From Gallionellales bacterium RIFCSPLOWO2_02_FULL_57_47 (GTDB lineage Bacteria; Pseudomonadota; Gammaproteobacteria; Burkholderiales; Gallionellaceae), in assembly GCA_001801175.1 (NCBI GenBank), contig MGWZ01000085.1:1-49048 (forward strand): DNA of 49,048 nucleotides. The letters are read 5' to 3'. Positions 6,422-14,414 of this stretch are shown here, in pieces (the stretch's first letter is position 1; each line of letters opens with the position of its first letter). The notes beneath the pieces were generated by a model. The model did no database searches, was not told the origin of the DNA, and saw nothing but the letters and a program-made list of their open reading frames with translations. Both the position numbers and the translations under genes were made by a program.

Positions 6422-8961
6422 GCATGATTGGACTGCAATTGTTCCGGCGCGAAGTCATCCACCATGATGACCTTGCGGCGCAACGCGTAGTCGCGGTCCA
6501 GTTGCAACGCCTGATCGACATTGATGATGCCCTTGTCGCGCGCCTCGGAGATGCGCAGCAGTTCGTCGCGCTCTTTCAGCTTGCCTGCCTTGCGGGCATC
6601 TTCCAGCACCGCAAGCAGCGGCTCATGGGCCAGCGTGCTGGCAAGCGCGGCTTCCAGCGCGCCCACCGCATCCAGTTCGTCGTAAACGCAAATTTCGCGT
6701 AGCGATTCGTTTGCTTCCTCTCCCGCCTGCGGGAGAGGATTGAGGTGAGGGGAACGGGCATGGCTAGATTTATCTTTGCCATGCACGGTCGGAATATACA
6801 TGCCTGCGGTCAGACGATCGCGCGCCGCGCCGGGTTGCATCAGCAGCGTGGCGATCTGATGCCCGAGATGATCCGAGGGCGGCAACAGGCGCTGTCCGAG
6901 CGGGAAAACCAGGACGCTCAACAGGCCGCGCACCAGGGCATTCGGGAAGTTCTGGATCACGCCGTCGAAGGCTTGCTGGATTTTGTACAGCGCGTCCTGC
7001 ATCGCCCAATGCAGCAGCGGCAAATCCTCGGCAGGACGGCCATCGTCCTCGAAACGCTTCAGCGCCGCCGAACACAGATACAACAGGCTCAGCACATCGC
7101 CCAGGCGCGCGGAGATTTTTTCGCGCCGTTTCAGCGACCCGCCCAGCGCCGCCATGGTCACATCCGCACTCAGGGCGAAGGCTGCGGAAAAACAGGTCAT
7201 CCGCTGGTAGTAACGGCGTGTTTCGTTGCCCTGGGGAGTCTGTATGCCATGCCCGGCAGTCAGCCCGAACACGAAGCTGCGCGCTGCATTGCTCAGGGCA
7301 AAACTGATATGCCCGAACAATGCCTCGTCGAACTGCCGCAGTGCGCGCTTATGGTCGTGATTTTGCGTGGCCGCGATTTCTTTCAGCACATAGGGATGTG
7401 AGCGGATCGCGCCCTGTCCGAAGATCATCAGCGTGCGCGTCAGTATATTCGCGCCTTCCACGGTGATGGCGATCGGGATTTGCTGATATAAACGTCCCAG
7501 ATAATTGTCCGGCCCCAGGCAAATACCCTTGCCGCCATGCACATCCATCGCGTCGTTGATGACGATGCGGGCGCGCTCGGTGGAGTGGTATTTGATGACG
7601 GCCGAAATCACCGAGGGTTTTTCACCCAGGTCCACAGCCAGTGCGGTGAACTTGCTCGCCGCATCGACCATGTAGGTATGCGCGCCGATGCGTGCCAGCG
7701 GCTCTTCCACACCCTCGAATTTGCCGATCGGCACCTTGAATTGTTTGCGCACGCGGCTGTACGCCCCGCTGGTGCGCGCGGCCAGCTTCATGCCGCCGAT
7801 GCTGCTGGCGGGCAGCGAAATCGAGCGGCCTGCCGCCAGGCATTCCATCAGCATGCGCCAGCCTTGCCCTATCCGGTGTGGTCCGCCGATGATGTAATTC
7901 ATCGGTATGAACACGTCCTTACCCTGCGTCGGCCCGTTCAAAAAAGCGGAATTCAGCGGGAAGTGTCGCCGGCCAATCTGCACCCCCGGCGTGCCGGCGG
8001 GAATCAGCGCGAGCGTGATGCCGCGATTGGGCTCGCCCCCGAGCAGGTGATCGGGGTCATACAGCTTGAACGCGAGGCCGAGCAAGGTTGCCATCGGAGC
8101 AAGCGTGATGTAACGCTTCTCCCAGGTCAGGCTCACGCCCAGCACATTCTGCTTTCCGGCAAATTCGCCGTAGCACACCACACCGAAATCGGGAATCGCG
8201 CCTGCATCCGACCCGGCAAGGGGGCCGGTCAGCGCAAAGCAAGGCACTTCAAGGCCCTTGGCCAGGCGATGCAGGTATTGTTCCTTCTGCTCATTCGTGC
8301 CGTAGTGCAACAACAGCTCGGCCGGCCCCAGGGAATTCGGCACCATCACCGTCACCGCTGCCGTTCCGCTGCGCGAGGATATTTTGCTTATGACTGCCGA
8401 ATGCGCCTGCGCGGAAAATTCCAGGCCGCCATAAAGTTTCGGAATGATCATGCCGAAAAAGCCCTTGTCCCTGATGAATTGCCAGGCCTCGGGGGACAGA
8501 TCGGCGCGATTGTGGGTGATATCCCAATCGTCCAGCATCGCGCACAGTTGCTCGACCTCTTTATCGAGGAAGGCTTGTTCCTCGCTGCTCAGGGAAGGTT
8601 TTGGAAAAGCCAGCAGCTTGTTCCAATCCGGGTTGCCGCTGAACAACTCGCCATCCCACCACACCGTACCGGCATCGATCGCCTCCTGTTCGGTGGTGGA
8701 AATTTGCGGCAGAATTTTGCGGAAGATTTTAAGCGCTGCGCCGCTCACCACATGGCGGCGCATGAAAGGAACCCCGAAAAACAGGATAAACACCAGCAGT
8801 GCGGAGCCGACTGCCAGCAGTACCGTATCCGAAAATCGTGCCAGAATCGCGATTACCGGCACGATCACCATCACCGCCAGCACCCAGCTGGTGATCGAAG
8901 CACGGAAGAACGCCAGCAACAACATTATCGCCAGCACTGCCACAACCATCAGAATCGCCAT
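6418..8961 (-). CDS. fadE: Acyl-CoA dehydrogenase FadE, with in-frame repeat insert
   Basis: First step of beta-oxidation: FAD-dependent dehydrogenation of acyl-CoA. About 847 aa with two to three N-terminal membrane segments (residues ~1-75), the acyl-CoA dehydrogenase core (GLEVPCFALTGPLAGSDAG, GKGICLGPDNYLGR) and the long C-terminal extension seen in gammaproteobacterial FadE. The ATG at 8961 is preferred over the in-frame TTG one codon earlier; AAGGTG lies upstream. Residues ~725-758 are encoded by a palindromic element (6688-6786) and carry HARSPHLNPLP and EANESLREIC, nearly the same peptide as the insert in the ligase. First gene of the fad operon; the 160-base region before it presumably holds the promoter, but I see no clear operator. 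Confidence 0.93.
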   Translation of the reverse strand: MAILMVVAVLAIMLLLAFFRASITSWVLAVMVIVPVIAILARFSDTVLLAVGSALLVFILFFGVPFMRRHVVSGAALKIFRKILPQISTTEQEAIDAGTVWWDGELFSGNPDWNKLLAFPKPSLSSEEQAFLDKEVEQLCAMLDDWDITHNRADLSPEAWQFIRDKGFFGMIIPKLYGGLEFSAQAHSAVISKISSRSGTAAVTVMVPNSLGPAELLLHYGTNEQKEQYLHRLAKGLEVPCFALTGPLAGSDAGAIPDFGVVCYGEFAGKQNVLGVSLTWEKRYITLAPMATLLGLAFKLYDPDHLLGGEPNRGITLALIPAGTPGVQIGRRHFPLNSAFLNGPTQGKDVFIPMNYIIGGPHRIGQGWRMLMECLAAGRSISLPASSIGGMKLAARTSGAYSRVRKQFKVPIGKFEGVEEPLARIGAHTYMVDAASKFTALAVDLGEKPSVISAVIKYHSTERARIVINDAMDVHGGKGICLGPDNYLGRLYQQIPIAITVEGANILTRTLMIFGQGAIRSHPYVLKEIAATQNHDHKRALRQFDEALFGHISFALSNAARSFVFGLTAGHGIQTPQGNETRRYYQRMTCFSAAFALSADVTMAALGGSLKRREKISARLGDVLSLLYLCSAALKRFEDDGRPAEDLPLLHWAMQDALYKIQQAFDGVIQNFPNALVRGLLSVLVFPLGQRLLPPSDHLGHQIATLLMQPGAARDRLTAGMYIPTVHGKDKSSHARSPHLNPLPQAGEEANESLREICVYDELDAVGALEAALASTLAHEPLLAVLEDARKAGKLKERDELLRISEARDKGIINVDQALQLDRDYALRRKVIMVDDFAPEQLQSNHA
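6688..6786. repeat. 99-nt composite palindromic element inside fadE
   Basis: Short form of the element in the acyl-CoA ligase gene: GCAAATTTCGCG...TCGTTTGC hairpin, TCCCGCCTGCGGGA hairpin, then GAGGGGAACGGGCATGGC...GCCATGC. Length is 33 codons exactly. Orientation relative to the host gene is the same as in the ligase, giving the same reading frame and nearly the same peptide. Confidence 0.85.
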
Positions 8962-9123
8962 CAACGCACCTTGTTTTATTTTATGTGGACGGGCGAACTT
9001 TAACGCCTGGCCGGCGTGCTGACAATGGTTGCCGCATGTTATTGTCCATTACAAGGCTAAGACAACCGGCTTTGGTCTCGCAGGTTGGGCACGCTGCGCT
9101 TTGCCCAGCGTGGCTGCACTTGA

Positions 9124-9672
9124 TTACATGATGAACGGCACGAACAATTTGGTTCGTTTCATGTACTCGCGGTATTCCTCGCCGAAATAGCGGATGTTTT
9201 CGATTTCTTCCGTCCGTGCGGTGGCCACGAGTAAACCGCTTGCGATTACGGCGAGTATGCATCCAGCCAGTGAGGGCTGCTTGAAGAAAAACCCCCAGCA
9301 GAGGAGCAGCAGCGAGCCATACATCGGGTGCCTGATGTAGCGGTATACCCCGGTGGTTATCAGTGCGGTAGTCTTTTCAAATTCGAGCAACGGTCCATCG
9401 TTGCGTCTGGTGTCCGGCTTGCCGGGCAGCTGCAGCAGTGCGAGGCTATATAAGACCAGAAACAGGGAGGCAGAAAACAAAAGCCCGGAGATGATTTGAT
9501 GGGTGGAATATATATCAACGTTCCAGAAACGCAGGTTCAACGCGAATAGTCCCAGCATGCACTCCCAGGCAAAGAAACGATAGAACCCGTGCGAGCCGGG
9601 CTTGCGCAGGGAAGCACGAGACACCTGGGCCAGCACCAGCGTTACGACAATAAAAACGACACCTTCCTGCAC
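9124..9672 (-). CDS. Isoprenylcysteine carboxyl methyltransferase-like membrane protein
   Basis: A 182-aa polytopic membrane protein with roughly five hydrophobic segments. The C-terminal pattern GVYRYIRHPMYGSLLL followed by EEYREYMKRTKLFVPFIM is the signature of the ICMT/PEMT-like methyltransferase superfamily (RHP..Y and the E..Y...Y..F close), where it binds S-adenosylmethionine at the membrane face. Bacterial members methylate varied small molecules or lipids; the substrate here is unknown. Start is a GTG at 9672 with GGAAAG five to six bases upstream. It is followed by fadE on the same strand after 162 bases and preceded closely by a conserved hypothetical gene (22 bases), so it probably belongs with the latter. 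Confidence 0.78.
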   Translation of the reverse strand: MQEGVVFIVVTLVLAQVSRASLRKPGSHGFYRFFAWECMLGLFALNLRFWNVDIYSTHQIISGLLFSASLFLVLYSLALLQLPGKPDTRRNDGPLLEFEKTTALITTGVYRYIRHPMYGSLLLLCWGFFFKQPSLAGCILAVIASGLLVATARTEEIENIRYFGEEYREYMKRTKLFVPFIM

Positions 9673-9694
9673 AGTTGCTTTCCAGTTTCGTTGC

Positions 9695-10180
9695 TCATCC
9701 GGCTGCTACTTCAGCCAGAATGACAACATAATTCTTCCCGTATTTCTTCGCGCACTTGGGGCAGGTCGTGTAGTAAAAATACAACTTGCGGATTTGTTTG
9801 TCATTCGCCGCGACATAAGCCTTCATGTCATCAATCCACACGCGCATGTTCCGATAGGGGCCTTCGAATACCCTGGTCATGAACGTCCCGGATATCGTGG
9901 CCATTTTCGCATTCGGAACGTCTTTGTTGACTTCGATAAACACATCCGCCCCCCACAATGAATTTTCATCCGTAAGTATCATCCTCGCATCGGTGCGGGC
10001 ATCGGCGGCACGGATTACCCTGTCGCTCCGTTCCATGACGGCTCCATAATTCAGCGGAATATGAAACATACTGGTCACATGATCTTGCACAAACCGCTTG
10101 TTTTTCCATGTGATTACTTTGTCGTTCCAGGGGTCAGGATTGAATCGCGGGCAACATTCTTCGATATTGTTTGTGCTCAT
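9695..10180 (-). CDS. Conserved hypothetical protein with a C-terminal CPKC motif
   Basis: A 161-aa soluble protein opening MSTNNIEECCPRFNPDPW and closing with YFYYTTCPKCAKKYGKNYVV. I recall a widespread uncharacterised bacterial family with the same CCPRF.P.PW start, LWGADVFIEV and SGTFMTRVFEGPY middle and the CPKCAK..G end; some entries are labelled 'hydrolase' without basis. The middle could be a GyrI-like effector-binding fold (inference from the SGTF...EGPY pattern). The cysteine pairs at both ends could bind metal or form a disulfide. Good Shine-Dalgarno (AAAGGAAA). Pairs with the methyltransferase-like gene 22 bases downstream. Confidence 0.75.
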   Translation of the reverse strand: MSTNNIEECCPRFNPDPWNDKVITWKNKRFVQDHVTSMFHIPLNYGAVMERSDRVIRAADARTDARMILTDENSLWGADVFIEVNKDVPNAKMATISGTFMTRVFEGPYRNMRVWIDDMKAYVAANDKQIRKLYFYYTTCPKCAKKYGKNYVVILAEVAAG

Positions 10181-10422
10181 ACTGTCGTTTCCTTTCGGTC
10201 AGGTCTTAAGTTTGAGTGAATCTAATGGTGAAGCCGGGATGCGTATGCTCGATGGCAGTGTCGGGCGTCATGGCAACGTAATTTCGCGTTTTCGATTATC
10301 ACATTACTGCCCTCTAAAATGCGGTGCAAAGAGCGCATGATCGTTTTTAGCGGAGTGTGCACCAGTAAATGTCTCCAGTAAAATTTCAGCTGGGTTCCGT
10401 ATCGAGTTTGTGATTCCTTACG

Positions 10423-11781
10423 TTACCGCACCCGATTGACCGCCTCTTCGACGCGCTCCACCGCGATGATCTCCATGCCGGCGATCTTCTGCTTGGGTGC
10501 GTTGGCCCTGGGGATGATCGCCTGCGTGAAGCCCAGCTTGGCGGCTTCGCGCAGTCGTTCCTGGCCGCGCTGCACCGGGCGCACTTCGCCCGCCAGCCCG
10601 ACCTCGCCGAACACCACCAGCTTTTCCGGCAGCGGCTTGTTGCGCAAACTGGACACCATCGCGAGGATCACCGCAAGGTCGGCGCCCGGCTCGGTAATTT
10701 TCACGCCGCCCACCGCATTGATGAACACGTCCTGGTCGTAACAGGCGATGCCCGCATGGCGGTGCAGCACCGCGAGCAGCATCGCCAGCCGGTTCTGCTC
10801 CAGCCCCAGCGACAGCCGCCGCACATTGGGCGAATGCGCCTCGTCGAGCAGCGCCTGGATTTCCACCAGCAGCGGGCGCGTGCCTTCCTGTGTGACCATC
10901 ACGCACGAACCGGCGACCTGTGACCCGTGCTGCGACAGGAACAATGCGGACGGGTTGCTCACTTCGCGCAAGCCCTTATCGGTCATCGCGAACACCCCGA
11001 GTTCGTTCACCGCGCCGAAGCGGTTTTTGAACGCGCGGATCAGGCGGAAGCTGGAATGCGTGTCGCCCTCGAAATACAGCACCGTGTCGACGATATGTTC
11101 CAGCACGCGCGGCCCGGCCAGCGCGCCTTCCTTGGTGACGTGGCCGACCAGGATCATCGTGATGTTCTGGCTCTTCGCAATGCGCGTTAGCTGCGCGGCG
11201 CATTCGCGCACCTGCGCCACCGAGCCGGGCGCGGACGTGAGCTGCTCGGAATACACCGTCTGGATCGAATCGATCACCACCACGTCCGGCTTGTCCTGCG
11301 CAATCGTGGCCTGGATTTTTTCCAGCTGGATTTCCGGCAGCAGGCGCAGGCTGCGAGCATCCAGCGACAGGCGTTTGGCGCGCAACGCGATCTGCTGCGC
11401 CGATTCTTCGCCGCTGACATACAGGGTGTTTTGCTGTTTGGACAGATGCGCCAGCACTTGCAGCAGCAGCGTGGATTTGCCGATGCCCGGATCGCCGCCG
11501 ATCAGCACCACCGCGCCCGACACCAGCCCGCCGCCCAGCACGCGGTCGAACTCCTCGATGCCGGTCGGCGTGCGCGGCACTTCCTCAGCTTCTACTTCGG
11601 AGAGCAACTGCGCCTTGCCGCCAGCTGCCAGCGCGCTGAAGCGGTTACCGCCCTTGGCAACCGGCTCCGCCACCGATTCGATCAGCGTATTCCACTCCAT
11701 GCAGTGCGGGCACTGCCCCTGCCACTTGGGAGTTTGCCCGCCGCACTCGCTGCAGGAAAAAATCGTTTTTGCTTTTGCCAT
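10423..11781 (-). CDS. radA: DNA repair protein RadA/Sms
   Basis: RecA-like ATPase that acts on branched recombination intermediates. The N-terminal zinc finger is FSCSECGGQTPKWQGQCPHC (C-x2-C...C-x2-C, residues 9-28); Walker A is GGDPGIGKST; the RadA signature KNRFGAVNELGVFAM follows, and the C-terminal Lon-protease-like domain includes NAVGGVKITEPGADL. I start at the ATG at 11781, giving 452 aa, the normal family length; the frame stays open upstream but those residues do not belong to the family. The gene stands alone, with a 240-base intergenic region downstream before the 161-aa gene. Confidence 0.95.
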   Translation of the reverse strand: MAKAKTIFSCSECGGQTPKWQGQCPHCMEWNTLIESVAEPVAKGGNRFSALAAGGKAQLLSEVEAEEVPRTPTGIEEFDRVLGGGLVSGAVVLIGGDPGIGKSTLLLQVLAHLSKQQNTLYVSGEESAQQIALRAKRLSLDARSLRLLPEIQLEKIQATIAQDKPDVVVIDSIQTVYSEQLTSAPGSVAQVRECAAQLTRIAKSQNITMILVGHVTKEGALAGPRVLEHIVDTVLYFEGDTHSSFRLIRAFKNRFGAVNELGVFAMTDKGLREVSNPSALFLSQHGSQVAGSCVMVTQEGTRPLLVEIQALLDEAHSPNVRRLSLGLEQNRLAMLLAVLHRHAGIACYDQDVFINAVGGVKITEPGADLAVILAMVSSLRNKPLPEKLVVFGEVGLAGEVRPVQRGQERLREAAKLGFTQAIIPRANAPKQKIAGMEIIAVERVEEAVNRVR

Positions 11782-11837
11782 GGCTGCCTGCTCTGAATTA
11801 TTATCGGGTACTGCGTAAAGCACGGGCAAAAGACGGC

Positions 11838-12458
11838 CTATCTGCCCAGCAATCCCTGCTCAGCCATGGTGCTTACCATGATACCGATGTAGGACTTGAT
11901 GAGGCTCTTGTTTGAGTCGCTTATCAGCGTTTCGGATGAGGCAGCCCAGACAAGTTTGTTATTTCCGGTTTCGTACAGATTGGTTTCAATGACTGCGTAT
12001 TCGTTTTCGGTAATATAGGCCGGCGAATAAATGTAGCGGTAGCTATAACCGTAATAGTCCGGCCATGTGTAGTAATAAGGCGGAGGATAATAAACGGTGC
12101 CCGGCACGTAGACTTTCACAGTCTTCTTGCTCACCAGCCTCGTGACCAGCACCGTATCCGCTTCCAGTTCCTTCACCTTTGCCGCAATCGCCGCCTGGTC
12201 ATCCTGCTGCTTGTCGGGAAGAACGGTATAACTCGCGATGGCTTCCGTGCCACGGGCTTTAAGTTGCCGGACGAACTCATCCTCGAACAGTCTCCTGTTA
12301 AGCGGGTTTTTGGCTACCCCGATGACCATGATTCTGGCGGGGCGCGCCTGATACGACGGGTCTTTCCAGATCGCGCTGACCTGTGTCGTGGCACATGCGC
12401 TGACCAGTATCACACCGAGCAGCAAAAAACCGAATGGGTTGCGCAGGGACAGCAGCAT
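11838..12458 (-). CDS. Putative outer-membrane or periplasmic lipoprotein
   Basis: A 206-aa secreted lipoprotein: hydrophobic signal ending in the lipobox VSAC with the lipidated Cys at residue 22. The body has TTQVSAIWKDPSYQARPARI and IMVIGVAKNPLNRRLFEDEF, a pattern seen in proteobacterial lipoproteins of the DUF4136-like group (inference). A Tyr/Pro-rich stretch (YYPPPYYYTWPDYYGYSYRY) at residues ~121-140 is unusual and may be a surface loop. Strong Shine-Dalgarno GAAGGAGG eight bases before the ATG. It follows a small membrane-protein gene on the same strand after 96 bases. Function unknown. Confidence 0.78.
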   Translation of the reverse strand: MLLSLRNPFGFLLLGVILVSACATTQVSAIWKDPSYQARPARIMVIGVAKNPLNRRLFEDEFVRQLKARGTEAIASYTVLPDKQQDDQAAIAAKVKELEADTVLVTRLVSKKTVKVYVPGTVYYPPPYYYTWPDYYGYSYRYIYSPAYITENEYAVIETNLYETGNNKLVWAASSETLISDSNKSLIKSYIGIMVSTMAEQGLLGR

Positions 12459-12554
12459 CTTTTGTTCCTCCTTCAGTTCGCACAGATGCGTGAAGCATAC
12501 GCCAGATCATCGGGCCAGGCCATATCCCAGGCCGCACAAATAACTGAGGCGCAA

Positions 12555-12947
12555 CTAGACAGACGGGTTTGTCCAGCGATAAAAAACGTAAGGAGCGACA
12601 GCGATCCAGGACAGCAGCAGCACCCAAACGCGTCCATTCAGCAGATCGTAATTGGCCAGCAATGCCGGCCAGGGATGCCCAGCGACGAAATGAAAAAACA
12701 GGAACTCAAAAGCCACGGTGAGCGTCATCCAAAAAAAACCGATGAGCAGCGCCTGCCGAGCGGAAGCCGGCGGCCAGAAGCTTACGAATACCAGGATCAC
12801 CAGACCCAGCAATACCACCCCGCTTACGGTGGAGAGCTGGTGCGCGTGCAGTTCGGAAAGATATTTGCCGTAGGTGAAATCGCGCAATGTCCCGTTGGCG
12901 ACGGAGACCAGCAGCATCACGATCCAGACAAGAAAATAGCGCGCCAT
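12555..12947 (-). CDS. Small integral membrane protein of unknown function
   Basis: A 130-aa protein with four hydrophobic helices (residues ~1-18, 40-60, 66-90, 105-125). The segments NGTLRDFTYGKYLSELHAHQ and FEFLFFHFVAGHPWPALLANY, containing conserved-looking charged and aromatic residues in loops, recall a family of uncharacterised proteobacterial four-helix membrane proteins. No enzyme motif is visible. The Shine-Dalgarno is weak. It precedes the lipoprotein gene in the same direction and could share a transcript. Confidence 0.7.
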   Translation of the reverse strand: MARYFLVWIVMLLVSVANGTLRDFTYGKYLSELHAHQLSTVSGVVLLGLVILVFVSFWPPASARQALLIGFFWMTLTVAFEFLFFHFVAGHPWPALLANYDLLNGRVWVLLLSWIAVAPYVFYRWTNPSV

Positions 12948-13084
12948 ACCGTTTCTGGAGTTGATTTGACGTTCGGGAGTTTTTCATCGTGTCCACGCGG
13001 AGCGTTGGATCTATCCATGAAAATCCTGTGGGAATTACGTTTATTGCACCCTGTTAAACCAGTCCATTCAGTGCCGAATGCCGA

Positions 13085-14173
13085 TTATTCTGACGAAATA
13101 ACCAGCCTCCTGTCACCCGTATTCTGTCTTCTTTCCAAAAGATCGGGATAGCTTTGCGCGGTATTTTGCCTTCTGTCCCCGATTCTTTTTCGGCGGTCTT
13201 CCACTTGCTGTTTCCTGTCATCGGCTTCATCGGAGGTTAGTTCGGAACCCGGAGTCTTAGGCGGAATGCGCTGCAACATGCCGATGTCGCCATTGTTGGC
13301 GGCCACATATTCCGCAAACAGGATATTTTTCTCAAGCGCTTCAAGGTAAAGATTCTGCCCGCCAAAATGTTTATCGGCGTAGCGATAAGCGCCATTCAAG
13401 GTTTCATTCAAGCGCCTGGTCGCGCCTCGATAGAATCCCGGGGTTTTAATCACCAGGTCCTTCGGGGAAGCAAAAACAACCTGCTCTTTGCCATGTTCGT
13501 CAAGTTTTCTTGCGATACCGGCCAAAACGAATTCGGTATACAACCGGTCATGGCATTTTTCGAGGTAACAGCGGTCTGACATTTGCGCCAGGATATCTGC
13601 CGAAGCCACCAGGTTGCCGATGGTCTGGTATGCCGGAACAGGCACCTGGACACGGCCTGCCGGTATTTCATAGCCGGTGTAATGCACCACTTGCGCTGCT
13701 GATTCTGCCAGCGTGCCCATTCCTGTTTTCAACAGATAATTTTTCAACAGTTCCTCACTGCGTGAAACATGAACCAGGGTGAATTCAGCGCCGTGCCGGT
13801 TATCTTCAACGCCCCGTCTGCGTAGATAACCGCTGTCGTGAAACAACGCCAATAAAATGCCAAAAATAAACAGCTCTTCGCCAAGCGAATCGCTTTTCTT
13901 TTGCGAACGCTCGTAACCATCCAGCAAGCGGGCGCTAGCCAGTGTTACATCCAACGTGTGTTGCAAATCGTGATAGCCGGTATCACATGCGGCGTAGCCC
14001 GGAAGCTCACCGCGAAAAAGCCGGGAAATGTGGTTTATTGCGCTCTGCAGGGTGCCGGCACGGGCGCTGGGAAAGAGATTGAGGAAAATATTCTCTATTG
14101 CGTCACCAACCGATATCGAATCGGTTACGTTGACGGTGTTGGTTACATCATAATTATTTCGACGAAATTGCAT
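13085..14173 (-). CDS. HD/PDE-like metal-dependent phosphohydrolase with a repeat-derived Arg-rich tail
   Basis: A 362-aa cytosolic protein. GYHDLQHTLDV resembles the YHN..H..DV metal-binding motif of class I cyclic-nucleotide phosphodiesterases, followed by LLALFHDSGYLRR (the HD pair) and RHGAEFTLVH, then KTPGFYRGATRRLNETLNG. This supports a phosphohydrolase of the HD/PDE superfamily, possibly acting on a cyclic or nucleotide second messenger (inference). I prefer the ATG at 14173 over an in-frame TTG seven codons upstream. The C-terminal ~40 residues repeat the unit DRR (EDRRKRIGDRRQN, ERRQNTGDRRL) and the DNA there repeats GACAGAA-type units, so the tail may come from a dispersed repeat. 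Stands alone, divergent from leuC. Confidence 0.78.
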   Translation of the reverse strand: MQFRRNNYDVTNTVNVTDSISVGDAIENIFLNLFPSARAGTLQSAINHISRLFRGELPGYAACDTGYHDLQHTLDVTLASARLLDGYERSQKKSDSLGEELFIFGILLALFHDSGYLRRRGVEDNRHGAEFTLVHVSRSEELLKNYLLKTGMGTLAESAAQVVHYTGYEIPAGRVQVPVPAYQTIGNLVASADILAQMSDRCYLEKCHDRLYTEFVLAGIARKLDEHGKEQVVFASPKDLVIKTPGFYRGATRRLNETLNGAYRYADKHFGGQNLYLEALEKNILFAEYVAANNGDIGMLQRIPPKTPGSELTSDEADDRKQQVEDRRKRIGDRRQNTAQSYPDLLERRQNTGDRRLVISSE

Positions 14174-14343
14174 ACTTTTTGTGCTGTATGGCAAGCAAGT
14201 TAACGTAGAGCCAAATCAAAAACGCAGGGCCGGATTGAAGTTGCAAGTTCATCTTATCGCAGTTTTCAGGGAAAACAGTCATTTTTTAGCAGAAGTCTGG
14301 TGCATGTTTTTATCCTCAAACCTGAGGTAAGGCTTTCGAGGCC

Positions 14344-14372
14344 TATGCCAAGCAGCTCCCTGTTGTGGCATA
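14344..14372. promoter_or_regulatory. Inverted repeat upstream of leuC
   Basis: TATGCCA (14344-14350) and TGGCATA (14366-14372) form a perfect 7-bp dyad spaced by 15 bases, ending 42 bases before the leuC ATG. A CATAAT hexamer at 14369-14374 overlaps the right arm and could be a -10. It may be an operator or a leader hairpin for the leu operon. No leader peptide rich in leucine codons was seen. Confidence 0.4.
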
Positions 14373-14414
14373 ATCATGTGCTCTAAAAAACGAGTTTCTG
14401 GCAAGCGAAACGAC

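Noticed and set aside
7537-9003. 488-codon plus-strand frame opposite fadE
   Set aside because: Composition typical of a reverse-frame shadow; fadE motifs are intact on the minus strand.
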